The position numbers and the translations under genes are program-made. The notes beneath the pieces were generated by a model, which saw nothing but the letters and a program-made list of their open reading frames with translations, was not told the DNA's origin and did not search any database. From Flavivirga algicola (GTDB lineage: Bacteria > Bacteroidota > Bacteroidia > Flavobacteriales > Flavobacteriaceae), in the NCBI RefSeq assembly GCF_012910715.1, contig NZ_JABBHF010000004.1:1-64000 (forward strand): a stretch of 64,000 nt of DNA. The letters run 5' to 3'. Below are positions 45,723 through 54,954 of this stretch, piece after piece (position 1 is the first letter of the stretch; each line of letters opens with the position of its first letter).

Positions 45723-46180
45723 GAATTTCGGGGGAATAATCAAAGTTTGAAGGAGGTCGGCTCGTCTATTAAAGCTAATGGCTTGTTCAGTTTTTGTTCA
45801 GCATATCAATTTTTGTGAAAAATAAACTCCTATTATCTAATTCTGGTTTGTCAATACAACAATGAAATTTGATATATAATGAGAATTATTCATTGTAAAT
45901 TGTTAAAAACAGCCAATTTATTTGTAAAAATGAAGTCATTTAGATTTAGGTATAGGTCTTCGCATCTTAAAATTGAGGCAATAAAATGATGGATTTACGT
46001 TATATAATAACCGTATTTAATGAATCTTAGGTATAGACTGTCTGGATACACTTAATTGAATAGGGAAGATATGTATTTAGAAGTAGAAGTAAAAATTCTA
46101 TTGGGACTATTCGTTTTTAGTTCTTTTGTACTTTGTACTAAAGCGTCTATAAAATTTGGATTGTCTATTTTTCAAAAAAG
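45723..46180 (+). repeat. 458-bp direct repeat, copy 2
   Basis: Matches 42291-42748 with a single difference (G at 45753). Its left edge abuts the truncated Rhs frame and its right edge lies next to the hmuY terminator. Near-identity implies recent duplication or ongoing gene conversion. Confidence 0.95.
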
Positions 46181-46182
46181 AA

Positions 46183-46211
46183 AATCGTCTAGAAATTACT
46201 TTCTAAACGAT
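46183..46211 (-). terminator. Terminator of the hmuR-hmuY operon
   Basis: On the minus strand ATCGTTTAGAAA and TTTCTAGACGAT form a hairpin followed by TTTCTTTTTT, about 37 bases after the hmuY stop. It is intact and lies immediately next to repeat copy 2. Confidence 0.75.
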
Positions 46212-46247
46212 CTCTTTACTTAAAACAAAATGTTTTAATAGATGTTA

Positions 46248-47330
46248 CTACAGCAAGCTGTAAACAAACTTAGGATACCCTCTTTCTCCAGCTTCGTTGG
46301 TTAAAGCTAAAAATTGCAGTTTGTAAAGGTTTCCGTCTGTATCACTAATCACATAAAAGACATTGGTTTTTAAAGAAGGTAAAGTTCCTGGACCACCACC
46401 GTTTCGCCAGCTACTACCAATACTACGTTGATCGTTGGTAAAATTAGTATCAACAACATTGGCTAATGTAAAATCATTATATGCTAATGAGTTATCAATT
46501 TCTGTATCTATCATATAAGCTTTGGCATTGGCTTTTGTGTTATTGACTACAAAATCGGAAAAACCATAAGAACCAAATCCTGTAATTTCATTAGTAAAAA
46601 CAGTAAAGCTTATATCCCAGTCTTCTTTTTTAGGGGCTATGTTAACAATATCTTCAGAATCAAAACTAAAAAAGGTAAAATTATAATCGGTATTTTTAGA
46701 AATAGAAACCTCTTTGTGAGTTGTGGCATCTAGGTCTGCATATTGTAATTTGTAATCATTGCCATTTTTTAGAATTCTGATTTTTTTCCACCCTCTTGCA
46801 TCACCAGAAATAGCAACACTTCCTGTAGCGGGTGTTTCAGTTCCAACTTTATAACCCAGATTTACCAAATACACATTATTATTGGCATCAACATCTGAAA
46901 TTTCAGCAATAGCCGTATTGCTCATGGTACCATCTGGCGCATCAACATAAGCGGTATTTGCAGCATCAAAAGTTCCAACAGCAACTTGTGGCTGTAAATC
47001 TTGTACTTCAGTTGAGGTTGAATTCACAGCATCTATATCTGTTTCTGTGAGTTTGGCAGCTGCCATATAGATAGTTCCGTTAAGAACAACCCTAAAATTT
47101 GATCCAGAGTAAAAACCTAGATCCCAGGAATCTCTTTGTACACTTGAAGTTGTATTGGTGCTTAAATCAATATAAACTTGATTTTGTTGGTTAGGCCCAC
47201 CCACTTCTGGAGAGACTGATGCGCCTTCAATCACAATTTTAATAGGTTCCTTAGGACTGTCATCAGTACTACAGCTCGAAAAAATAATGACCGTAGTATA
47301 TAAAATAAAAGTAAAAAATTTGTTAATCAT
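46248..47330 (-). CDS. HmuY-family haem-binding lipoprotein
   Basis: The product has 360 residues with a lipobox (TVIIFSSCSTD). HmuY features are visible: VYIDLSTNTTSSVQRDSWDL near the N-terminus, WDISFTVFTNEITGFGSYGF in the middle and a C-terminal FYVISDTDGNLYKLQFLALT. HmuY proteins take haem from host or environmental proteins and hand it to the receptor HmuR. It follows the receptor after 11 bases on the same strand. The length is greater than in Porphyromonas HmuY, due to an N-terminal domain. Confidence 0.88.
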   Translation of the reverse strand: MINKFFTFILYTTVIIFSSCSTDDSPKEPIKIVIEGASVSPEVGGPNQQNQVYIDLSTNTTSSVQRDSWDLGFYSGSNFRVVLNGTIYMAAAKLTETDIDAVNSTSTEVQDLQPQVAVGTFDAANTAYVDAPDGTMSNTAIAEISDVDANNNVYLVNLGYKVGTETPATGSVAISGDARGWKKIRILKNGNDYKLQYADLDATTHKEVSISKNTDYNFTFFSFDSEDIVNIAPKKEDWDISFTVFTNEITGFGSYGFSDFVVNNTKANAKAYMIDTEIDNSLAYNDFTLANVVDTNFTNDQRSIGSSWRNGGGPGTLPSLKTNVFYVISDTDGNLYKLQFLALTNEAGERGYPKFVYSLL

Positions 47331-47341
47331 GGTATGTAGTT

Positions 47342-49474
47342 TTAAAATTTAAGATTGTATAATAATTTTAGGTAATATGAACGGCCATAGCCCAATAAGA
47401 GACTATTGTTATTGGAAGCATGGATGGCTTCATTTGCGGAGCTACTAATATTGACATTAGTGACATCCAATAAATTTCGACCACCAATTGTAACTTGGAC
47501 GGTTTTATTTAAAAATGATTTTTTTATGGAAGCATCTAACCAACTATAGGCATCGGTTGTTGTTTTGGAGAACAAAGCATTCCCGTTACTATCGGTGCCT
47601 GTAGCCGTGTAGTTTTGTTGCTTCCCATTATGTTTTAAAAGGACTGTTAGTGCCGTTTGCCATTTTTTAATTCGATACGTGCCACTGGCATTAACTTGTA
47701 AACTATAAAGAAAGTCGTTTTTAGAGTTCGCTTCGGCATTGGCAATTTGTGAAATACCTTGTAATGTGGCTCCTAAATTGAGTGTCCAATGATTGGTTTT
47801 TAAACGATTTTCTAAAGTCATTCCCCATAGTTTATAGGCATCAATATTAATGTACTGAAATTGTAAAGGTGTGGTATTAATAACAGCGAGGTCTATTCTA
47901 TCCTTTATATCGATGTAGCTTATTTTAAAGGTATTTAAAAGTGAAACGGTGTCGAACCAACTACGCTTTTTTAAGTTTATAAAAGCAGTAAAACCATTTT
48001 CAGGATTTAAGTTCTCATTACCTCTTACATCGTGATTGCTATCGACAAAATAGTAGTATAGCTCTTCAAAATTTGGAGTTCTGTAGGATGTACCAATATT
48101 TCCACGTAATTCGAATCCATTTTTCATGAGGTAGCGTGCACTTATAGATCCTAAAAGTTTGGATTGGAATTGCGAATTGTATTCGTAGCGTATACCAGGG
48201 CGTAATAACATGTTATTAGAAAGATTTATTTCTGAAGAACCAAACAAAGCATAATTGTTTTGCGATTGTTTTTTGTCCCGTTGCGTTACGTTTCCAGAAG
48301 CTTGTGTGTCAAACCCTGTAATTAAACGTGTTTCATAGCCCAATAGGAAGTTGTAAGAACTATTTTTAACAAGATTATTAATACTTCCTTTTGAAAAAAA
48401 TACGCTGCTCGATTGATAAAGCTCATCAGTCTCATTGCTTTTTTCTTTACTAAGAATAAAATAATTGAACTCATTTAAACGACGTTTTTGTTGCTGATAG
48501 GATACCGAAGCATTATAATGTGCTCCAGAATTTAATTGCCCGTTTACATTTAAATTATTTACAAACCGATTGGTTGTAAAAATCCTGTCTGTAGCAGAAG
48601 GATTGCTTGTTTGCGATTGCGTATCTATATTAGCTCTAACCGCTGCGTCATGGTAATTAATGACTTCGTTGAAATATTCAAATTTATAGAAGAGTTTAAA
48701 GTTTTTCTTTTTATAATTTAATAAAGCATTGGTATTAATTTGTGTTTTTGGAAGCCAATCGTATCCCCTTAAACCATCATTCAGATAATGGTTTTTTCCT
48801 TGTTTATCATTGTAAAAACCAGCAAATTGATTTCGATTTATGCCAGCTCTGACAAACCAATTTTGGTTAAAATTATGACCAATATTAAGGGCTTGAATGT
48901 GCCTGCCTTCATCAAACCATTTATACTCATTACTAACAGATTCTTCTTGCAAAGATGTTTGAATTTTCCATGTACTATCAATACCTTTTTTGGTGATAAT
49001 ATTAATAACTCCAGAAACGGCATTGGCTCCATATTCAACACCCATAGCACCTTCAACAATCTCGATACGTTCAACATCATCAAGGTTTATCTGCGTTAAA
49101 TCTATGTTGTTTCCAAGTCCGTTATCGCTTACTAGTGGAATATTATCTATAAGAATATTGAAGTATTGGGAGTCCAATCCAAAAAAAGAAATAGTAGATT
49201 TTCCTGTTTGCGAATTTGGAATGATGGTTAAGTTTAAATTGAAATTTAACAAGTCTGCTAAATTATTGGCTGCTTGATTTTCAATCTGTTCTCTTTTTAT
49301 AACTATAACATTATGAGCCGATTTTTTGATGGATTGTGGGCTATACTGTCCAGTAACAATGACCTCTTCTAAGTTGTTAACCTTCACAATATCTTGCTCT
49401 TCACCTTGAGAGAATATCAGGCCTGAAAAAAAAATTGAAAAATAAATGAAGAAATGTTTTTTATTTAGAATCAT
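47342..49474 (-). CDS. HmuR-type TonB-dependent haem receptor
   Basis: The product has 710 residues: signal peptide (to FSGLIFSQ), TonB-box region and plug (NNLEEVIVTGQYSPQSIKKS; VEGAMGVEYGANAVSGVINI) and a barrel ending in Phe (LLYNLKF). Pairing with an HmuY lipoprotein in the same operon gives the ligand as haem. The promoter at 49493-49500 carries a DtxR-like site, so the operon is likely repressed when iron is plentiful. Confidence 0.9.
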   Translation of the reverse strand: MILNKKHFFIYFSIFFSGLIFSQGEEQDIVKVNNLEEVIVTGQYSPQSIKKSAHNVIVIKREQIENQAANNLADLLNFNLNLTIIPNSQTGKSTISFFGLDSQYFNILIDNIPLVSDNGLGNNIDLTQINLDDVERIEIVEGAMGVEYGANAVSGVINIITKKGIDSTWKIQTSLQEESVSNEYKWFDEGRHIQALNIGHNFNQNWFVRAGINRNQFAGFYNDKQGKNHYLNDGLRGYDWLPKTQINTNALLNYKKKNFKLFYKFEYFNEVINYHDAAVRANIDTQSQTSNPSATDRIFTTNRFVNNLNVNGQLNSGAHYNASVSYQQQKRRLNEFNYFILSKEKSNETDELYQSSSVFFSKGSINNLVKNSSYNFLLGYETRLITGFDTQASGNVTQRDKKQSQNNYALFGSSEINLSNNMLLRPGIRYEYNSQFQSKLLGSISARYLMKNGFELRGNIGTSYRTPNFEELYYYFVDSNHDVRGNENLNPENGFTAFINLKKRSWFDTVSLLNTFKISYIDIKDRIDLAVINTTPLQFQYINIDAYKLWGMTLENRLKTNHWTLNLGATLQGISQIANAEANSKNDFLYSLQVNASGTYRIKKWQTALTVLLKHNGKQQNYTATGTDSNGNALFSKTTTDAYSWLDASIKKSFLNKTVQVTIGGRNLLDVTNVNISSSANEAIHASNNNSLLLGYGRSYYLKLLYNLKF

Positions 49475-49492
49475 TCTTAATTAAATTTGCTG

Positions 49493-49524
49493 CAAATATA
49501 TATGTTATTTTAATTCAGTCTAAA
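49493..49524 (-). promoter_or_regulatory. hmuR promoter with DtxR-like box
   Basis: On the minus strand TATATTTG (49493-49500) is an exact -7 box 19 bases upstream of the hmuR ATG. Just upstream of it lies TTTAAT-TCAG-TCTAAA (49509-49524 on the plus strand), with the same 6-4-6 spacing as the operator at 24491-24522 (TTTAGA-TTAG-TCTAAA). A repressor there would cover the promoter. Confidence 0.55.
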
Positions 49525-49579
49525 TAAGAATAATTAAATTTTCGAATTTTTTAATTAACAAAAAAACAAGTATCTAAAA

Positions 49580-50485
49580 ATGAAACAGTTATCTATTTTT
49601 TTACTAATAATTTTAACATTTTCAATACATGGAAATACCCAAAACAAGAAAAAGCAAGATGCAGAAGCCATTAAAAAGATGTGTGGTTGCTACGAAGTGA
49701 CTTTTAATTTTGCAGAAACGTTTAATTACAGTAAAGATTCCCTTTACCAACCATCGAAAACGAAAACAGATAAAGGTTTAGAATGGGCACAATTGGTTGA
49801 AGATGATAAAAATAAAATCTCTATTCAGCATTTACTTCAAGTAGGAGACCCTTCCAAACCACATATCGTAAAGCATTGGCGACAAGATTGGCTTTACGAG
49901 AATACTAATTTTTACATGTTTAACGGTGATAATACCTGGAATTATATGGCTAAGCCAAAATCTGAGGTTAAAGGGCAATGGACCCAGAAAGTATATCAGG
50001 TTGATGACAGCCCGAGATATGAAGGCTCAGCGACCTGGGTGCATGTAGATGGTAAAAGTTATTGGGAAAACACAACCGATGCACCACTTCCTAGAAGAGA
50101 ATATACCAAGCGAAGCGATTACAATATAACTGTTAGAGGAAACAGACATGAAATCACTAATTATGGTTGGGTTCATGATCAGGATAATGCTAAAGTAATT
50201 CGTGAAAAAGGAAAAGCAGATGTGATGTTGGCAAAGGAAAAGGGCTACAATACCTACGTAAAAGTTGATGATAACCGATGTAAGGCCGCCGCCGATTGGT
50301 GGAAGAAAAATCAAGGGAAATGGGCATTGGTTCGTAATAAATGGTCTGAGGTATATAGCAGAAATAAAAACCTGGCTCTAGCATCTAAAGTTGATAATAA
50401 AGTACTTTTTAAATACTTGTTTTCTAATGATTACACCAAAGCTGAGCCTATCAATAAAGTCATCGAATCATTTGTAATTAAATAA
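49580..50485 (+). CDS. DUF6607-family secreted protein
   Basis: The product has 301 residues with a signal peptide (FSIHGNTQ). The segment KKMCGCYEVTFNFAETFNYS near residue 35, the repeated W-rich beta strands (HIVKHWRQDWLYENTNFYMF, YVKVDDNRCKAAADWWKKNQ) and the length fit DUF6607. In Bacteroidota this family tends to sit beside TonB receptors and reductases for iron. It is divergent from hmuR and begins the run of plus-strand genes to 57883. The activity is unknown. Confidence 0.75.
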   Translation: MKQLSIFLLIILTFSIHGNTQNKKKQDAEAIKKMCGCYEVTFNFAETFNYSKDSLYQPSKTKTDKGLEWAQLVEDDKNKISIQHLLQVGDPSKPHIVKHWRQDWLYENTNFYMFNGDNTWNYMAKPKSEVKGQWTQKVYQVDDSPRYEGSATWVHVDGKSYWENTTDAPLPRREYTKRSDYNITVRGNRHEITNYGWVHDQDNAKVIREKGKADVMLAKEKGYNTYVKVDDNRCKAAADWWKKNQGKWALVRNKWSEVYSRNKNLALASKVDNKVLFKYLFSNDYTKAEPINKVIESFVIK

Positions 50486-50514
50486 ACCCAAAATACTAAT
50501 CAACTTAATATATA

Positions 50515-52938
50515 ATGAAGAAAACACTAGCATTATTACTAGTAATCAGTTGTATTTATACAACGTACAGTCAAGCAACATTAAAAGGAATTGTAAAAAA
50601 TGAATCTAATGAAATCATCCCGTATGCAAGTGTATATTTGGAAGGCACTAAGTTAGGAGCGTCTTCAAAAGAAGATGGAACCTTTGTCATTGAAAATATT
50701 CCTTTCTCAACATATAATATCATAGCCAGTGCTGTGGGGTATAACCAAAGTTCTCAAAGCATTGTTGTTAACGGGGATGTAAATAATATAGTCTTTAAAC
50801 TTAGAACAAACACAAAATTAGAAGAAGTCGAACTTTTTGGGACAAGAAATAAAAGAGCTGAAAAATTAGAGACATTAACTAGGTTGCCATTGGCTCCAAA
50901 CGAGCAACTACAAAGTATTTCTATATTGTCACATGCGCTAATCGATAAACAAAATGCCTTGACACTTAGAGATGTTACAAAAAATGTTGCTGGTGTTTAT
51001 ACGTTCGCAACTTATGGAAACATAAGAGAGAGTATGTCTTTAAGAGGATATCGAGGGATACCGATATTAAAAAATGGTGTTAGAATCAATTCCGATTTTA
51101 GAGGCATAGGCGTTATTACCGATATGGCTGGTGTTGACAATATCCAAGTACTAAAAGGAGTATCGGCTATTAGTCAAGGATTAGGAGGTGATCTTGGTTC
51201 TGCAGGTGGTGTTATAAATATTGTTACAAAAACACCGAAGTTCTATGAAGGAGGTGAAGTGACTTTTAGAACGGGTAGTTTTGGAATGGTTAGACCTACA
51301 TTCGATTTTTATGGACCCTTAGATAAAAAAGAAACCATAGCTTTTAGAGTGGCAGGCGCTTACGATAGGGCAGATAGTTATAGAAGTAAAGTAAATTCAG
51401 AACGTTTTTATATGAACCCTTCTTTGGCATGGAAACCAAACGATAAAACAAATATCGTTTTAGAAATGGATTATACAGACGATAGTATAACGCCAGATCA
51501 GGGTACTGTTAATTTGGGAGATTATGCCACTAATGATATTTATAGACTTCCGAATACTAATTTTCTAGGTTTCGATTCAGATAGAAACAATTCCATAAAT
51601 AAGACATACGCTATTCGATTTGAAAGAGAAATTAGCGATAACTTAAGTTTAAAGGCTGGTTTGTTTTCATCTCATTTAGAAACCTATGCAGAAACTTCTT
51701 ATGTTTTTCAAGGTGGTGGTCGATCTGGTTTGGATGTACTCCCTGGTGGTCAAAGGTACAGGGATTATTATGCCGATGGCCGATTAGATAAAAATAGTGT
51801 ATTACAAATTGATTTGTTAGGAAAAGATATTCAAACAGGATCTTTAAAACATACATTTCAAGTGGGAGTTGATTATAGAAACACCGAGTTTGATAATACG
51901 GCCTATACAACTTCCTATCCTGATACCAATCCTTATATAGATATCATTGATGTTACCCAACCTATAAGCAATGTTTTGCCTGGTGCTGTAAGTGTAGCGC
52001 CAAATCCAGATAGGGCAACTGGTTCTAAAACAAAATCTTACGGATTTACGATTCAAGATAAAATAACATTAACTGGTTGGGCCGATGTATTCTTAGGACT
52101 TCGTTACACATCATTAGAAAGAACGAAAGGTAATTTTATTGGCAGAAGTTTAACAGGTTCTAAAAGGGATGATGCGATTAACCCATTATTAGGTTTCAAT
52201 ATTAAACCTATAAAAAATGTGATTATTTTTGGGTCTTATGCTAGTAGTTCTAACCCTATGACTTCTTTTTACAGAGATGTTAATGGAAATGAGTTGGGTA
52301 CAGAACGTTGGGACCAGTTTGAAACTGGTGTTAAATCAACCTGGTTGGATAATGCATTACGCTTTAATGTTACATACTTTTCAACTTCAAGCAAAAACCT
52401 GAATTTAGAGGCTTTAGATACCGATGGGACCTTCCTTGGGTATTATTTAAAAGGGGGTGAAGATACTAGAAGCGGTGTGGAAATTGAATTGATAGGTCGT
52501 GTTTTACCTAATTTAGAAATTATTGCGGGGTATTCATATTTGGATGCTAGATATAAAGACCACGTATCATATTATTATAATTCCAGCCCCTTGAACACAC
52601 CCAAAAATACCGCGAATTTTTGGACAAGGTATGGCTTCAAAAACACTTTAGAGGGCTTGTCACTAGGAGCAGGTGTTTACTATTTAGGCAAACGACCTCA
52701 TAATGTATGGTCTAGAAACTATACCCATACAGGTGTTGTTCCTGGTGTTAAACCATTCGATTTAAAGGCTTATACTACAGTAAATATCCAATCATCTTAT
52801 CAATTTAATTCAAAGTTAAGTTTAGATGTTTTTGCAAATAATGTTTTTAATGAATTAGGATATAATGCTTACAGAACGGTATATATAAACAGGATTTCTC
52901 CAGCAACTTTTGGAACCACATTGCGATATAAATTTTAA
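50515..52938 (+). CDS. TonB-dependent siderophore-type receptor
   Basis: The product has 807 residues: signal peptide, carboxypeptidase-regulatory-like domain (TLKGIVKNESNEIIPYASVY), plug (LRDVTKNVAGVYTFATYGNI; VLKGVSAISQGLGGDLGSAG) and a barrel ending in Phe (FGTTLRYKF). The plug pattern DVTKNVAGV and SMSLRGYRG matches siderophore receptors such as FhuA/FpvA-like proteins. It starts 29 bases after the DUF6607 gene and is followed without a gap by the ankyrin gene. Its ligand should be a ferric chelate, possibly a xenosiderophore, as no siderophore synthesis genes are seen here. Confidence 0.92.
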   Translation: MKKTLALLLVISCIYTTYSQATLKGIVKNESNEIIPYASVYLEGTKLGASSKEDGTFVIENIPFSTYNIIASAVGYNQSSQSIVVNGDVNNIVFKLRTNTKLEEVELFGTRNKRAEKLETLTRLPLAPNEQLQSISILSHALIDKQNALTLRDVTKNVAGVYTFATYGNIRESMSLRGYRGIPILKNGVRINSDFRGIGVITDMAGVDNIQVLKGVSAISQGLGGDLGSAGGVINIVTKTPKFYEGGEVTFRTGSFGMVRPTFDFYGPLDKKETIAFRVAGAYDRADSYRSKVNSERFYMNPSLAWKPNDKTNIVLEMDYTDDSITPDQGTVNLGDYATNDIYRLPNTNFLGFDSDRNNSINKTYAIRFEREISDNLSLKAGLFSSHLETYAETSYVFQGGGRSGLDVLPGGQRYRDYYADGRLDKNSVLQIDLLGKDIQTGSLKHTFQVGVDYRNTEFDNTAYTTSYPDTNPYIDIIDVTQPISNVLPGAVSVAPNPDRATGSKTKSYGFTIQDKITLTGWADVFLGLRYTSLERTKGNFIGRSLTGSKRDDAINPLLGFNIKPIKNVIIFGSYASSSNPMTSFYRDVNGNELGTERWDQFETGVKSTWLDNALRFNVTYFSTSSKNLNLEALDTDGTFLGYYLKGGEDTRSGVEIELIGRVLPNLEIIAGYSYLDARYKDHVSYYYNSSPLNTPKNTANFWTRYGFKNTLEGLSLGAGVYYLGKRPHNVWSRNYTHTGVVPGVKPFDLKAYTTVNIQSSYQFNSKLSLDVFANNVFNELGYNAYRTVYINRISPATFGTTLRYKF

Positions 52939-52947
52939 GTGTATAAA

Positions 52948-54432
52948 ATGAAGATTTTTAAATTTCTTTTAGTATATCTATGGTTTGCGAATCTTTTGCA
53001 AGCCCAGGAAAAAAATATTTTTTGGAAGGGAGATTTTTGGAAAACAAATCCAACTATAGAAGTTATAGATCAAAAAATAGCTGAAGGACACAGTGCTTCA
53101 GATTTAAACCCTAATGGGTTTGATGCCGTAGTGTATGCTATTTTATCAAAAACACCTAATCGTATTATTAAATATTTACTTTCTAAAGCTGGAAATGATG
53201 TTAATAAATTAACACATGATAAGCGTACCTATGTGTTTTGGGCTGCTTATAAAGATAATTTAGAGTTAATGAAATATTTAATATCTAAGCATGCTAGAAT
53301 GGACCTAAAAGATGCACATCATTTTTCTGTGTTAACATTTGCGGCGGCAACTGGCGTGACTAACCTTGATATTTATAATTTGTGTATTGAAAGCGGCATA
53401 GCTATTAAAGACGATGTTGATGAGCATGGTGCTAATGCCTTATTATTATTAATACCCCACCTTAAGAATTTTGAAATCGTTGACTATTTTATCAAAAAAG
53501 GACTCAGTATTACTAGCGAAGACCATGCGGGCAATGGTGTATTTAATTATACGGCTCAAGCTGGAAATAAAGTAATGCTTGAAAAATTAATTAAAAAAGG
53601 CATTCCTTATAACGAATTGAATAACAATGGAGGTAATGCTATGTTGTTAGCTACGCGAGGATCTAGAAGAGGATACAATTCCCTAGATTTTTTTAAATAT
53701 TTAGAAAGTCTGGGCATAGCTCCAAATATTACCAATAATGATGGCATGACGCCGCTTCATAATTTGGCTTATGGGAATAAAGACCTTGAAACTCTAAACT
53801 ATTTTTTTAAAAATGGGGTGGATGTTAATCAAATAGACAAAGAAGGTAATACAGCACTTATCAATGCTTCCAGATGGAATTCTTTAGAAATAATAAAGGA
53901 ACTTATTACAAAAACCCAAAAGATTAATCATATCAATAACAATGGACAATCTGCTTTAACAAAAGCGATTGGTAACACCCCCGAAGTTGTCGATTTTTTA
54001 GTTAAGAAAGAAGCCGATGTCCATGTTATTGATACTAAAGGCAACAATCTTGTTTATTATTTATTTAAAACATTTGATGTTAATAAACAGAAAGCCTTTA
54101 ATCAAAAATTGAAAATATTATCAAGTAAGGGTTTAAAAATTAAAGCGATTCAAAAAGATGGAAGCACGTTGTTTCATCTAGCTGTTTATAGTAACAATTT
54201 AGATTTATTAAAGTATGTAAACGCTTTGGGAGTAGATCTAAATACCAAAAATAGAGATGGAATAACACCTTTACATTTAGCTGCTATGAAGGCCAAAGAC
54301 ACCAAAATTCTTAAATACTTATTGTCTATTAATGCCGACAAGAATATTAAAACGGATTTTGATGAATCTGTATATGATCTGGCTAAAGAAAATGAATTAC
54401 TAAAGGGAAAAAATATTAATTTTTTAAAATAA
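52948..54432 (+). CDS. Secreted ankyrin-repeat protein
   Basis: The product has 494 residues with a signal peptide (WFANLLQAQ) and at least ten ankyrin repeats, for example GMTPLHNLAYGNKDLETLNY, GNTALINASRWNSLEIIKEL and GITPLHLAAMKAKDTKILKY. The frame opens at a GTG at 52939, right after the receptor stop, but ATG at 52948 gives the proper signal peptide. Ankyrin repeats bind proteins. An exported one between a siderophore receptor and an inner-membrane reductase could hold these parts together in the periplasm. That role is inferred from position. Confidence 0.85.
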   Translation: MKIFKFLLVYLWFANLLQAQEKNIFWKGDFWKTNPTIEVIDQKIAEGHSASDLNPNGFDAVVYAILSKTPNRIIKYLLSKAGNDVNKLTHDKRTYVFWAAYKDNLELMKYLISKHARMDLKDAHHFSVLTFAAATGVTNLDIYNLCIESGIAIKDDVDEHGANALLLLIPHLKNFEIVDYFIKKGLSITSEDHAGNGVFNYTAQAGNKVMLEKLIKKGIPYNELNNNGGNAMLLATRGSRRGYNSLDFFKYLESLGIAPNITNNDGMTPLHNLAYGNKDLETLNYFFKNGVDVNQIDKEGNTALINASRWNSLEIIKELITKTQKINHINNNGQSALTKAIGNTPEVVDFLVKKEADVHVIDTKGNNLVYYLFKTFDVNKQKAFNQKLKILSSKGLKIKAIQKDGSTLFHLAVYSNNLDLLKYVNALGVDLNTKNRDGITPLHLAAMKAKDTKILKYLLSINADKNIKTDFDESVYDLAKENELLKGKNINFLK

Positions 54433-54440
54433 TAAATATC

Positions 54441-54938
54441 ATGAGAAATACACTGGTTTTTAAAATGATGCCTGTGCTTATTTTATCCGCATTTATTTTG
54501 TTCGGATTTGAAAGCAAGCCTCTAAACACATCTTCCTATAAATGTATGATACAAATGACAAATTATACAGGAGAAGGGGCTTATATAGCCATTTCATTGT
54601 TGAATCCAAAAGGCGCATATGAAAAAACATTATATGTTCAGGGCGATGATGATGAGTGGTATTTTGATATTACAGAATGGTGGAAATTTCAAGGAAAGGC
54701 ACGTACCAATATCGATGCTATTACAGGCGCTACTATTAGTGGTGGAGGACGTGCTATAAATGTTATCCAAATTGATGACGACAAAATAGATACGGGTTAC
54801 AAAATACGTTTTGAATCGGCAGTCGAAGATCAAGAATATTACAAAGATGATGTTGAGTTTGAACTCACTTCAACTTCGGTAAAAAGTAAAGTTGAAGGGC
54901 ATGGTTTTATACGTTACATACGTATGATGCCCCAATAA
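54441..54938 (+). CDS. DUF2271-family exported protein
   Basis: The product has 165 residues. An N-terminal signal-like segment (MMPVLILSAFILFGF) is followed by a beta-rich domain with MIQMTNYTGEGAYIAISLLN, the motif DAITGATISGGG (about residues 93-104) and a C-terminal strand GFIRYIRMMPQ. In DUF2271 proteins the DAxTGAT stretch resembles the flavin attachment motif of FMN-binding proteins, but no such binding is proven for this family. It lies nine bases behind the ankyrin gene and 16 before the PepSY reductase, which points to a shared redox task. Confidence 0.75.
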   Translation: MRNTLVFKMMPVLILSAFILFGFESKPLNTSSYKCMIQMTNYTGEGAYIAISLLNPKGAYEKTLYVQGDDDEWYFDITEWWKFQGKARTNIDAITGATISGGGRAINVIQIDDDKIDTGYKIRFESAVEDQEYYKDDVEFELTSTSVKSKVEGHGFIRYIRMMPQ

Positions 54939-54954
54939 ATAAAACAAAGAACCC

